This document shows, piece after piece, positions 15,332 through 23,376 of a DNA stretch of 64,000 nucleotides. The DNA is taken from NCBI RefSeq assembly GCF_900115095.1, contig NZ_FOVH01000012.1, positions 159,306 through 223,305 on the forward strand. Direction: 5' to 3'. The translations under genes were made by a program, and so were the position numbers. The notes beneath the pieces are model-generated. The model ran no database searches. It was not told the DNA's origin and saw nothing but the letters and a program-made list of their open reading frames with translations. Numbering within the stretch: position 1 is the first letter of the stretch; each line of letters starts with the position of its first letter. The stretch is from Actinomadura madurae. Lineage in GTDB: Bacteria; Actinomycetota; Actinomycetes; Streptosporangiales; Streptosporangiaceae.

Positions 15332-16470
15332 CGCAGTCCCAATCCGCGCGCGATGACCCCGCGCAAGATCTCGTTGGTGCCACCGCGCAACGTGTAACCG
15401 GGGCGGGCGAGCAGGGAACGTTCGGCGGCCGCGCGAAGCCCGGGGGAGGCCGGGTTCCCCAGCAGACCCGCGGCATGCTCGGTGAGGTCGCCCTCGGTGA
15501 CCGTGCCCAGGTGCTTGACCACACCGGCTGCCACGTCGGCGGCCTCGCCCCGTTGAAGCGCGCCGGCCACGGAGATCGACATCTGGTGCAGCCCGATCAT
15601 CCGGGCGAAGAACCGGCCCAGGTCGGCGCCCGCGGGCAGTTCACCGGCGCGCGTGGCGGCCACCAGTTCCTCCAGAAGGGGCTGGACCGACAGGAAACGC
15701 TCCGGACCGCTGCGCTCGAAGGCGAGCTCGGCCGTGACCTGCCGCCAGCCGTTCCCGACCTCGCCCAGCACCATCGAGTCCGGCACGTGGACCCCGCCGA
15801 AATGCACCTCGTTGAAGTGGTGCTCACCGTTGAGCGAGACGATCGGGCGGATCTCGACGCCCTCCGCGCGCAGGTCGACGATGAGCTGGCTGAGCCCGGA
15901 GTGCCGGTGCTCGGGGTCCAGGGGCGTGGTCCGAACCAGGCAGATCGCGTAGTCGGACCGGTGAGCGTTCGACGTCCAGAGCTTGGTCCCCTCGACCCGC
16001 CACCCACCGTCGGTGCGGGTCGCCCGGGTGCGCACGGCGGCGAGGTCGGAGCCGGAGTCCGGCTCACTCATGCCGATCGCGAACAGGGCGGTGCCCGCGG
16101 CGATGCGGGGGAGCAGCTCGCGCCGCTGCTCCTCGGTCCCGAAGCGCACCAGTGCCGGCGCCACCTGACGGTCGGCGAACCAGTGGGCGGTGACCGGGGC
16201 ACCGGCCGCGAGGAGTTCCTCGGTGACGACGAAGCGCTCCAGGTACGACCGGCCATGCCCGCCGTACTCCACGGGGATGGTCATCCCGAGCCAGCCGCGT
16301 GCCGCGAGCCGGAGGGTGAACTCCCGGTCCCACCCGGTCATCCAGCTGTCGACCGCCGGGCGGAACGCACCGGATTCGATCTCCCGCGTGACGAACTCAC
16401 GCACTTCCCGGCGCAGGCCGGTCAGCACCGCGTCCTCGAACATCGGCGGTGGAAACAGATTGACGGCCAT
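15328..16470 (-). CDS. Acyl-CoA dehydrogenase, alpha-type subunit (pair 1)
   Basis: A 380-residue ACAD with the flavin-binding middle domain FAIGMSEPDSGSDLAAVRTR, VEGTKLWTSNAHRSDY and GEHHFNEVHFGGVHVPDSM. It ends RGGTNEILRGVIARGLGL, the standard dimer/FAD loop. The start MAVNLF at 16470 leaves five bases to the preceding crotonase stop; an upstream in-frame extension lies inside that gene and is rejected. Together with the beta subunit 3' of it, it forms one two-component dehydrogenase. It closely resembles the alpha subunit at 23.4 kb (both have EPDSGSD and the FNEVFL/FNEVHF region), so the pairs are paralogous. Confidence 0.9.
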   Translation of the reverse strand: MAVNLFPPPMFEDAVLTGLRREVREFVTREIESGAFRPAVDSWMTGWDREFTLRLAARGWLGMTIPVEYGGHGRSYLERFVVTEELLAAGAPVTAHWFADRQVAPALVRFGTEEQRRELLPRIAAGTALFAIGMSEPDSGSDLAAVRTRATRTDGGWRVEGTKLWTSNAHRSDYAICLVRTTPLDPEHRHSGLSQLIVDLRAEGVEIRPIVSLNGEHHFNEVHFGGVHVPDSMVLGEVGNGWRQVTAELAFERSGPERFLSVQPLLEELVAATRAGELPAGADLGRFFARMIGLHQMSISVAGALQRGEAADVAAGVVKHLGTVTEGDLTEHAAGLLGNPASPGLRAAAERSLLARPGYTLRGGTNEILRGVIARGLGLR

Positions 16471-16475
16471 CCGCG

Positions 16476-17276
16476 TCACTCCGCCGTGAAGACCGCGGGG
16501 CGTCCCTCGGCGGTCGCCGCGATGGCCTCTTTGTGGTCGCGTGTGTGATGGGCGATCGCCTGCAGGGCGGCCGAGAGCTCCAGGACGTCGTCCAGGCGAT
16601 GGTGCTGTCCCTCGCGGATCAGGCGCTTGGCCATGCGCAGAGCGAGCGGCGGGTTCACCGTGATCCGGGCCGCCAGCGCACGTGCCGCGTCGAGCAGGTC
16701 CTCCGGTTCCACGACCTGGGAGACAAGTCCCCACGCGAGCGCGGTGGCCGCGTCGACCGGGTCGCCGGTGAAGGTCATCTCCATCGCACGGGCGTTGCCG
16801 ACGACCCGGGGAAGCAGCCAGGCGCCACCATCACCCGGGATGAGGCCGAGTTTGACGAAGCTCTCCGCGAAGGTGGCGCGTGTGGAGGCGATCCGCAGAT
16901 CGCACATCAGCGCGAGATCGCACCCGGCGCCGACCGCGGGGCCGTTGACGGCCGCGATCACCGGTACCTCGCAGGCGTGCAGCGCCCGGGGCACGCGCTG
17001 GATCCCCGCGCGGTACCCCTCGGCGGAGTGGAACGGTTCCGCACCGAAGTAGCCGCGCCCTTCGCGAATGTCCTTGATGTTTCCCCCGGAGGAGAAGGCT
17101 TTGCCCGCGCCGGTGAGGATGACGCACCGCACGTCGGTGTCGGCGTTGACGTCGGCGACGGCCGAGGTGAGGCACGAGACCGTGTGGTCGCCGGTGATCG
17201 GATTGCGCTGGTCGGGAAGGTCCAGTGTCCAGATTTCGGTGTGACCGTCCCGCTCCCGCGTCAGCGGGGCCTTCAC
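16476..17276 (-). CDS. Enoyl-CoA hydratase/isomerase (crotonase fold)
   Basis: A 266-residue crotonase. Oxyanion-hole segments are GKAFSSGGNIKDI and NGPAVGAGCDLALMCDLRIA. The region around the two catalytic acids reads AESFVKLGLIPGDGGAWLL and ARAMEMTFTGD: the second Glu is present, whereas the first is replaced and an Asp occupies the PGDGG turn. This pattern is common in crotonases that isomerise or hydrate unusual enoyl-CoAs, so plain hydratase activity should not be assumed. The GTG at 17276 overlaps the thiolase stop (GTGA). It is the fourth gene in a six-gene operon. Confidence 0.9.
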   Translation of the reverse strand: MKAPLTRERDGHTEIWTLDLPDQRNPITGDHTVSCLTSAVADVNADTDVRCVILTGAGKAFSSGGNIKDIREGRGYFGAEPFHSAEGYRAGIQRVPRALHACEVPVIAAVNGPAVGAGCDLALMCDLRIASTRATFAESFVKLGLIPGDGGAWLLPRVVGNARAMEMTFTGDPVDAATALAWGLVSQVVEPEDLLDAARALAARITVNPPLALRMAKRLIREGQHHRLDDVLELSAALQAIAHHTRDHKEAIAATAEGRPAVFTAE

Positions 17277-18403
17277 GCGACCGCTTTCAGGATCGTCGCG
17301 GTGCCCAGACCGCCGCCGCAGCACATCGTGACCAGGGCGCGCTCGTGACCGCCTCGGCGGAGTTCGTGTGCGGCGGTGAGCAGCAGCCGGGTGCCGGTCG
17401 CGCCGACCGGGTGCCCGAGTGCGATGGCGCCGCCGTTGACGTTCGTCCGCTCGTGCGGGAAGCCGATCTCCTCCAGCCAGGCGCCGAGGACACTGGCGAA
17501 CGCCTCGTTGACCTCGGCGGTCCCGATGTCGGACGGGCGCAGCCCGTTGCGCTCCAGGATCTTCTTGGTGGCCGGCATCGGTCCCGTCAGCTTCCACACC
17601 GGGTCGACGCCGACCAGGGTCTGGTGCTCGACCTGGGCGAGCGGGGTGAGACCGTGTTCGACGGCGAACGACTCGGAGACGAGCACGACGCAGGACGCGC
17701 CGTCGGTGATCTGGGACGAGTTGCCTGCCGTCAGCACGCCATCGGGCCGGAAGACGGTGCGCAGGGCGCCCAAGCCCTCCATGGTGCTCTCGCGTGGACC
17801 CGAGTCGGTCGCGAACGCGCCGACCGGGTCGATCTCGATCGCGAGGCGGCCGCTCGCGATGGCGTCGCGGGCTCGTTCCTGCGAAGCGAGCGCGAGTTCG
17901 TCGCACCGGACCCGGTCCTGCTTCCAGTGGTCGGCGATCCGCTCCGCCGACTCGCCCTGCGAGGTGACCTCGTACAGGTCGCGGTACTGCGGGGAGAGCG
18001 GATCTCCCATGCCTTCGCCGACGTCCTGCCCGAGTGGATGGCGCGTCATGTGCTCGACGCCGTTGGCGACCACCACGTCGACCGCGCCGGACGCGATGAG
18101 CCCGGCTCCGTAGTGCGCCGCCTGCTGGCTGGAGCCACAGCGCGCGTCGACCGTCGTACCGGGAACCTCGGACGGGAGGCCCGCGGTGAGCCACGCCGTG
18201 CGTCCGATGCTGTTGGCCTGGTCGCCGGTCTTGGTCACGCAGCCGGTGATGACCTGATCGACGTCTTCGGGTGCGACGCCGACCGAGGTCAGCGCGTTCT
18301 TGGTCAGGGTGCCGAGCAGTTCGGCGGGGTGCGTGTCGGCCAGGGCGCCCTTACGGCGCGCGAACGGCGTCCGCAGGCCACCGAGGAGATAGACGTTACC
18401 CAC
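17273..18403 (-). CDS. Thiolase (acetyl-CoA acyltransferase)
   Basis: A 376-residue thiolase with all catalytic features. The nucleophile Cys89 is in TTVDARCGSSQQAAHY, the His is in ALGHPVGATGTRLLL, and the second Cys is in VTMCCGGGLGTATIL near the end. It cleaves a 3-ketoacyl-CoA with CoA, releasing acetyl- or propionyl-CoA, or runs in reverse. The start is the GTG at 18401-18403, whose last base is shared with the stop of the upstream crotonase (TAGTG). The neighbours supply the preceding dehydrogenation and hydration steps, so this operon encodes nearly a full beta-oxidation turn, but with no obvious 3-hydroxyacyl dehydrogenase. Confidence 0.93.
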   Translation of the reverse strand: MGNVYLLGGLRTPFARRKGALADTHPAELLGTLTKNALTSVGVAPEDVDQVITGCVTKTGDQANSIGRTAWLTAGLPSEVPGTTVDARCGSSQQAAHYGAGLIASGAVDVVVANGVEHMTRHPLGQDVGEGMGDPLSPQYRDLYEVTSQGESAERIADHWKQDRVRCDELALASQERARDAIASGRLAIEIDPVGAFATDSGPRESTMEGLGALRTVFRPDGVLTAGNSSQITDGASCVVLVSESFAVEHGLTPLAQVEHQTLVGVDPVWKLTGPMPATKKILERNGLRPSDIGTAEVNEAFASVLGAWLEEIGFPHERTNVNGGAIALGHPVGATGTRLLLTAAHELRRGGHERALVTMCCGGGLGTATILKAVA

Positions 18404-19257
18404 TACAGATCACCGGTCCCGGTCCAGAGCTTCTCGAGACGGTCGAGCTCCGCCTCACCGACAGGTGCGAAACGGGGCGGGCGACGCTCCTTGAAGCTTC
18501 GCACGCCTTCCTTGAAATCGTTGTGCTCACGCAAGGTTCGCCACAGCTTCAACGCTGTGAGCCGGGCCTGCTCGACCGGCGCCCGCAGTTCGCGGTACAT
18601 CTGCATCTTGGTGACCGCGACGGCCTGTGGCGAGGTGTTGGCGGCCAGATCGCGCGCATAGGCCAGCGCGTCGTCGAGCACGTTCTCCGAAAGCCGGACC
18701 AGACCCATCTGCGCGGCCTCGCTGCCCCGGATGATGCGGCCGGACAGGAGGGTGTCCATGGCGTGGGCGGTGCCCACCAGCGCCGGCAGCAGGACGGACA
18801 GGCCGTGTTCGGCCATGATGCCCCGCCGGACGAACGCGGCGGTGATCTTGGCGTCGGGCGCCGCGAAGCGGACGTCGGAGACGCAGGCCTGGATGAAACC
18901 GGTGCCGGCACAGGCGCCTTCGATCGCCGCGATGATCGGCTTTGGAATCGTCATCGGCAGGGTTTGCGGTTCCCGGTGCTCGGGGTTGCCGGCATTGGAG
19001 CCGTTCGCCGCGTCGAGCAGGACCGCCACGTCCATGCCCGGACAGAAGTCGCCTCCGGCTCCGGTGACCACGATGGCCCGGACGTCGCCGTCGGCCGCGG
19101 CGGCGCGGAGCAGGCCGAAGTACTCGGCCTCCATCGCGGGCGTCCAGGCGTTCCGCCGATGTGGACGGTTCCACGTGATCAGGGCGACGCCGTCGTTCAC
19201 CTCGTACTTGACGAGCGGCTCGCCGGTGGTTTCGTCTGCCGTGGCGTGGCTGGTCAT
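18403..19257 (-). CDS. Enoyl-CoA hydratase/isomerase family protein
   Basis: A 284-residue crotonase with a short N-terminal tail and a C-terminal extension after FKERRPPRF. Oxyanion segments are GGDFCPGMDVAVL and EGACAGTGFIQACVSDVRFA. The active-site strand reads TAAFVRRGIMAEHGLSVLLP, with Glu in the AEHG turn. This matches the subgroup related to 6-oxocamphor hydrolase and carnityl-CoA-type enzymes rather than classical hydratase, and C-C cleaving chemistry is a possibility. The ATG at 19257 overlaps the stop of the preceding crotonase (ATGA). It is the second gene of the leftward operon. Confidence 0.88.
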   Translation of the reverse strand: MTSHATADETTGEPLVKYEVNDGVALITWNRPHRRNAWTPAMEAEYFGLLRAAAADGDVRAIVVTGAGGDFCPGMDVAVLLDAANGSNAGNPEHREPQTLPMTIPKPIIAAIEGACAGTGFIQACVSDVRFAAPDAKITAAFVRRGIMAEHGLSVLLPALVGTAHAMDTLLSGRIIRGSEAAQMGLVRLSENVLDDALAYARDLAANTSPQAVAVTKMQMYRELRAPVEQARLTALKLWRTLREHNDFKEGVRSFKERRPPRFAPVGEAELDRLEKLWTGTGDL

Positions 19258-20051
19258 GCTTTCGCGGACCCCTTGTTCGAGCGGTCGAGGAAGGCCTGGA
19301 CCCGACTCTGGTGCTCGTCGGTCAGGAACGATTCGCTCTCGGCCGTCATGGCGACGTCCAGTACCGCGTACGCGGCACGCTGGATGTGCAGGTTGAGCGC
19401 ACGCTTGGTCTCCTGGACCGCCTGGGGAGGCTGCGCGGCGAGACGGTGGGCCATGGCGAGCGCGCTGGGCAACAGTTCTTCGGGCGGTACCACGTGGTTG
19501 ACCAGGCCGAGGCGGTACGCCTCGTCCGCCGGGATGCGGTCTCCCGTCAGGATGTACTCCTTCGCCCGCGCCAGGCTCATCATCAGGGGCCACGTCGCCG
19601 CGCCCCCGTCACCGGCCACCAGCCCGATGGACACGTGCGGGTCGGCGAAGAAGGCGTCGGTCGAGGCGTAGATGACGTCACCGAGGGAGGCGATGCTGCA
19701 GCCGAGGCCCACGGCCGGGCCGTTGACGGCGACCACCAGCGGCAGCGGGAAGCTGGTCAGCGAGTCGATGATCTTGCGACCGTTCCGCAGCCGCACCCGG
19801 CGGCGGTAGTCGCCGTCGGCGGCGACGTTCGGGAAGTTGGCGATGTCCCCGCCGGCCGAGAACGCCGACCCGGCGCCGGTCAGCACGACCGCCCGGACGT
19901 CGAGGTCGTCGGCGAGGTCGTCCCAGATCCTCAGCAACGCGTCCTTGACGTCCTGCACGATCGCGTTCCGGGAGTCCGGCCGGTTCAGGGTCACGATGCG
20001 CACCGGCCCGTCGCTTTCGACGAGGATCGCATCGGTCGTTGGGTGCGACAT
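19254..20051 (-). CDS. Enoyl-CoA hydratase/isomerase family protein, first gene of the leftward operon
   Basis: A 265-residue crotonase. GSAFSAGGDIANF and NGPAVGLGCSIASLGDVIYA form the oxyanion hole, and DPHVSIGLVAGDGGAATWP with ARAKEYILTGDRI surrounds the active site. The HV-x-x-GLVAGDGG form is widespread in actinobacterial gene clusters of unknown substrate. The ATG at 20051 is preceded by GGAGAG. It heads the six-gene operon: crotonase, crotonase, thiolase, crotonase, ACAD alpha, ACAD beta, all joined by short overlaps except one five-base gap. The promoter must lie within the shared divergent region to the right. Confidence 0.9.
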   Translation of the reverse strand: MSHPTTDAILVESDGPVRIVTLNRPDSRNAIVQDVKDALLRIWDDLADDLDVRAVVLTGAGSAFSAGGDIANFPNVAADGDYRRRVRLRNGRKIIDSLTSFPLPLVVAVNGPAVGLGCSIASLGDVIYASTDAFFADPHVSIGLVAGDGGAATWPLMMSLARAKEYILTGDRIPADEAYRLGLVNHVVPPEELLPSALAMAHRLAAQPPQAVQETKRALNLHIQRAAYAVLDVAMTAESESFLTDEHQSRVQAFLDRSNKGSAKA

Positions 20052-20443
20052 CGCGGCTCTCCATATCAGCAGTGATCTCGATAAAAAGGATACCGAATGT
20101 TGTGGGGGGCGCGCAACGAGTCCGGCTTGCTCCGTGCATAGGGTGACAGTGGCGGATAATTCAGAATCCTGCATAGTCGGTGGCGCAGTGCGCGCCGACG
20201 GCCACGCCGCGCTCAGCCGTGTGGCTCGCGATGCCGTGCGGGCCGCCGCGCCCGGCATCCCGGCCGCTGCCCTGGCGCCCCGGCGTCGATGGTCCCCGCG
20301 AGCATCATGGGGCGACCGGTGGCTCGGCGGTTGAGGACCCTGGTATTTGCCGCATCGTCCGCTTGACGACGCCAAACGGATCGATGATTGCGGTCTCTGT
20401 TTCAATATGGGATACTGTTCTCACTCTTGCACGAAGGAGCGTC
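20052..20443. promoter_or_regulatory. Divergent control region of two long operons
   Basis: These 392 bases separate the leftward six-gene and the rightward operons. They contain GGATAC at 20088-20093 near the leftward start, GATAAT at 20155-20160, and an 11-mer (20154-20164) identical to the reverse strand at 11690-11700. A candidate rightward promoter TTGCGG-17-GATACT occupies 20388-20416. The 130-base middle section is GC-rich; I see no gene in it. Confidence 0.55.
20388..20416 (+). promoter_or_regulatory. Candidate promoter TTGCGG-17-GATACT for the rightward ACAD operon
   Basis: Hexamers at 20388-20393 and 20411-20416, 28 bases ahead of the first AUG with a strong ribosome site. The -10 overlaps GGGATACTG, a motif repeated in other leaders in this window. 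Confidence 0.4.
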
Positions 20444-20521
20444 ATGTCCGAAATCGTGCGCCGCCCGGCCGACGACGGTGATGCCGAGCGGGTCACCACG
20501 GTGGTCTTCCATGTCGGCTGA
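20444..20521 (+). CDS. 25-residue mini-ORF overlapping the ACAD start (leader peptide candidate)
   Basis: ATG at 20444 is preceded by GAAGGAG with 6 bases spacing, the best ribosome site in the region. It encodes MSEIVRRPADDGDAER followed by VTTVVFHVG and stops at 20519-20521, eleven bases inside the next gene in another frame. The acyl-CoA dehydrogenase ATG at 20511 has no good ribosome site of its own, so translation of the mini-ORF could deliver ribosomes to it. No similarity to known leader peptides is recognised. It might alternatively be the truncated start of a former gene. Confidence 0.5.
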   Translation: MSEIVRRPADDGDAERVTTVVFHVG

Positions 20522-21644
20522 CGTACTCGCCTCCGCCGAGTTGTCGGCGGAGTTCGCGCGCTGGCTCGCCGCCCACCGCACCCAGGCCACCGAGCTGAGC
20601 GAGGCCGCACTCCGGCCCGCTTCCGCGCAGGAGTACCTGGGCGCCCAGAAGACACTCCAGTCCTGGTTGTACGACGAGGGCTGGCTGGCCCGGGGCTGGC
20701 CCAAGGAGTACGGCGGCACCGGCGACGACATCGGGCTGCGCGCGGCGGTCTACGACCTGCTCGGCGCAGCGGACATCGCCGTGCCGAGCACCGTCAACGT
20801 CGTCGAGATCCTCGCGCCGACACTGCAGCGGTTCGCCCCCGGGCTTGCCGAACGGATGCTGCCGCCCCTGGTGGCCGGCGCCGAGGCGTGGTGCCAGGGG
20901 TTCTCCGAGCCGGAGGCGGGCAGCGACCTTGCATCGCTGCGGACACGCGCCACCCGCACCGGGCAGGGGTGGTCCCTCTCGGGCCAGAAGACCTGGTCGA
21001 CGCGCGCACCCGGTGCCGACCGGTGTGCGGTGCTGGCGCGAACCGGCTCGCCGGAATCGCGGCACCGTGGCCTGTCGCTGTTCCTGGTCGACATGGACTC
21101 GCCAGGGGTGGAGTGCCGGCCGATCGACGACATGTCCTTCACCCAGCACTTCGGCGAGATCTTCTTCGATGACGTCCAGGTTCCCGACGAGCGGCGCATC
21201 GGCGACGTCGACGGCGGCTGGGCGGTGGCGCAGTACCTGCTGCAGTGGGAGCGCGGCATGTTCTCCTGGCTGCGCCAGGCCGCGTTGCTGGGCCTGCTCC
21301 GCCAGTTGCCGCCGGGGGACGACCCCGGCCGTGGCGCGGCTTATCAGGACGTCATCGCGCTCCGGCTGCGTTCGCTGGGCACCCTGCGGGCCCTGGCGGC
21401 AGGCCGCAGCGACGGCCCGCAGGTGTCGATCGACAAGCTGCTGCTGTCCAGGGCCGAGCGATCCGTCCACGAGCTGGCGCACCGGATGCGGCCCGTCGGT
21501 GTCGACGACGGAACCCCCGGCTGGCGCGGCCGGCTGCACGAGTACTTGCACAGCAGGTCGGCGCCGATCTACGGGGGATCCGCGGAGATCCAGCGGACGA
21601 TCATCGCCGACCAGATCCTCCAGCTCCGTGAGAAGGCGCGATGA
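20511..21644 (+). CDS. Acyl-CoA dehydrogenase, alpha-type subunit (pair 2)
   Basis: A 377-residue ACAD. The FAD/substrate motif WCQGFSEPEAGSDLASLRTR, SGQKTWSTRAPGADRC and QHFGEIFFDDVQVPDE are clear, and the C-terminus IYGGSAEIQRTIIADQIL carries the flavin-binding loop. The length and motif set fit the FAD-complete subunit of a two-gene alpha2beta2 enzyme. The second subunit follows with an ATGA overlap. The start is uncertain because the ribosome site belongs to the overlapping mini-ORF. It is the first enzyme of a seven-enzyme rightward operon. Confidence 0.88.
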   Translation: MSADVLASAELSAEFARWLAAHRTQATELSEAALRPASAQEYLGAQKTLQSWLYDEGWLARGWPKEYGGTGDDIGLRAAVYDLLGAADIAVPSTVNVVEILAPTLQRFAPGLAERMLPPLVAGAEAWCQGFSEPEAGSDLASLRTRATRTGQGWSLSGQKTWSTRAPGADRCAVLARTGSPESRHRGLSLFLVDMDSPGVECRPIDDMSFTQHFGEIFFDDVQVPDERRIGDVDGGWAVAQYLLQWERGMFSWLRQAALLGLLRQLPPGDDPGRGAAYQDVIALRLRSLGTLRALAAGRSDGPQVSIDKLLLSRAERSVHELAHRMRPVGVDDGTPGWRGRLHEYLHSRSAPIYGGSAEIQRTIIADQILQLREKAR

Positions 21645-22609
21645 TCCGGCTCGAACACAGCATCCCCGACGACGGATACGCCGAGATTCGTGCCACCGTA
21701 GACCGGTTGTTCCAGGAGCGGCCAGAGGGTGTCGGCGTTGCGGACCTCGCGGACTTCGGCTGGACCGAGATGCTCGACGATCCCGGCATGCGGAGCGCGG
21801 CGGCGCGGGCGATGTTCGAGGGGCAGGGGGGCGCGCTCGCACTCGCCGGGACGTCGGAGACATTTCTTGCCGCCACGGTGCCGGGGTACGAACTCGACGG
21901 CGCGGTGGCCATGCTGCCCGGCCCGGACGGCGGCTACCTCGGCCTCCCCGGCGGCGGGGCGGAGCCGGCCCGGCTCCTGCTCGTCGACGCGGCATCGGTC
22001 AGGTCATTGCCCGCTGATCGGGCCACCCGGGTGCAGACCGTGGATCCTGGAGTCAGCCTGTTGTCGGTGGCGGCGGAGGCCACCGCGGACGCCACACCGG
22101 TCCCTGGCGCGGCACCCGGCCTGGCCACGGCGCGCGTCCAGGTCGCGCTCTCGCTCCAGCTCGCCGGCATGTGCGCGCACCTGCTCGAACTCGGACGTGA
22201 CCACGTGCGCACGCGGGAGCAGTTCGGCCGGCCGATCGGCCGGTTCCAGGCCGTTCAACACCTGCTCGCCGAGGTCGCCGTCTCCGTCGCGGCCGCGGAC
22301 GCGGCCAACCGGAACGCGCTGCACCTGATCGACGATCCCGAGTCCGCGCCGCTGGCGCCGCTGGTCGCCGTCGGCCTCGGTACTCGCGCCTTCGACACCG
22401 CGGCTCGTGGCGCACAGCAGGTCCTCGGCGCGATCGGCTACACCCGGGAGCACGAATTCCACCGTTACCTGTACCGCGGCCTTGTGCTGCTGGACCTGCT
22501 GGGCAGCCACGACATCGACGGTCGCGTCGGAGCCGCGGCGCGGTCCACCGCGGTCACCCCACCGGTCGGCACGTGGCGCGACCGCTTCGAGGAGGGGCTT
22601 CATCTGTGA
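21641..22609 (+). CDS. Acyl-CoA dehydrogenase, beta-type subunit (pair 2)
   Basis: A 322-residue partner protein. The N-terminal part is reduced, the middle domain lacks the SEP-x-x-GSD flavin motif, and the C-terminal domain retains TREQFGRPIGRFQAVQHLLA and QVLGAIGYTREHEFHRYLYR. In FadE28-FadE29-like enzymes such subunits complete the flavin site of the partner. The ATG overlaps the stop of the alpha gene, and the stop overlaps the GTG of the next crotonase (GTGA). Working as one enzyme with pair 2 alpha is strongly implied by position and complementarity. Confidence 0.87.
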   Translation: MIRLEHSIPDDGYAEIRATVDRLFQERPEGVGVADLADFGWTEMLDDPGMRSAAARAMFEGQGGALALAGTSETFLAATVPGYELDGAVAMLPGPDGGYLGLPGGGAEPARLLLVDAASVRSLPADRATRVQTVDPGVSLLSVAAEATADATPVPGAAPGLATARVQVALSLQLAGMCAHLLELGRDHVRTREQFGRPIGRFQAVQHLLAEVAVSVAAADAANRNALHLIDDPESAPLAPLVAVGLGTRAFDTAARGAQQVLGAIGYTREHEFHRYLYRGLVLLDLLGSHDIDGRVGAAARSTAVTPPVGTWRDRFEEGLHL

Positions 22610-23376
22610 ACGAGCCTGTGCTGGTCTCCGTCGACGGCGGGGTGCTGACCATCACCCTCAACCGCCCGGACAAGCGCAATGCGATCGACCAGGCGGCCAA
22701 AGCCCTGTTCCATGACGCGATCGTGGAGCTGGAGACCAACGACGACCTGCGGGTCGGCGTCCTCACCGGCGTCGGGCCGGTCTTCTGCGCCGGAATGGAC
22801 CTGTCCGAGTCGCGTGCCGGGATCCAGAACCGGCTCGGCGGCGCCGACGGCGGCTTCGCCGGCTTCGTCCGCTACCCGCGCACCAAGCCGGTGGTCGCGG
22901 GGGTCAACGGGCCGGCGCTGGGCGGCGGTTTCGAGCTGGTGCTGGCCTGCGATCTCGTCGTCGCGGTGCCCACCGCGTGGTTCGCGCTGCCCGAGCCGCA
23001 GCGCGGGATCATCGCCGGGGGCGGTGGCGCGATCCGGCTGCCCCAGCTGCTGCCCGGGGCGGTCGCCCGCGAGATTCTGCTGGCGGACGGCAGGCTGACC
23101 GCCGAGCAGGCTGAACGATGGGGGTTGCTGAACCGGGTGGTGCCGCCGGAGGAGCTCGCCGGCACCGTTCGCGAGCTGGCGGACGCCGTCTGTTCCGGTG
23201 CCCCGCTCGCGATCGCCGGCACGCTGGCGATCAGCCGGACCATCGAGCGTGGTCTGGAGGCAACCGCCTGGGACGTCAACGACGCGCAGGTGCGGGGGAT
23301 CCGGGCCACGGAGGACGCCAAGGAAGGTGCGGCGGCTTTCGGCGAGAAGCGTCCTCCCCAGTGGAGCGGGCGGTGA
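22606..23376 (+). CDS. Enoyl-CoA hydratase (crotonase with both catalytic Glu)
   Basis: A 256-residue crotonase. Oxyanion segments are GPVFCAGMDLSES and NGPALGGGFELVLACDLVVA. The active site reads WFALPEPQRGIIAGGGGAIR with Glu in the LPEP position and AREILLADGRL with the second Glu, so hydration of a 2-enoyl-CoA is well supported. The GTG at 22606 overlaps the previous stop, and the following GTG overlaps its TGA. It sits between two ACAD pairs in the rightward operon, which suggests two dehydrogenation steps on one route. Confidence 0.92.
   Translation: MNEPVLVSVDGGVLTITLNRPDKRNAIDQAAKALFHDAIVELETNDDLRVGVLTGVGPVFCAGMDLSESRAGIQNRLGGADGGFAGFVRYPRTKPVVAGVNGPALGGGFELVLACDLVVAVPTAWFALPEPQRGIIAGGGGAIRLPQLLPGAVAREILLADGRLTAEQAERWGLLNRVVPPEELAGTVRELADAVCSGAPLAIAGTLAISRTIERGLEATAWDVNDAQVRGIRATEDAKEGAAAFGEKRPPQWSGR

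Noticed and set aside
20165..20340. Possible gene in the middle of the divergent control region (frame rich in Ala/Arg)
   Set aside because: No ribosome site, no motif and no conserved composition; treated as non-coding.
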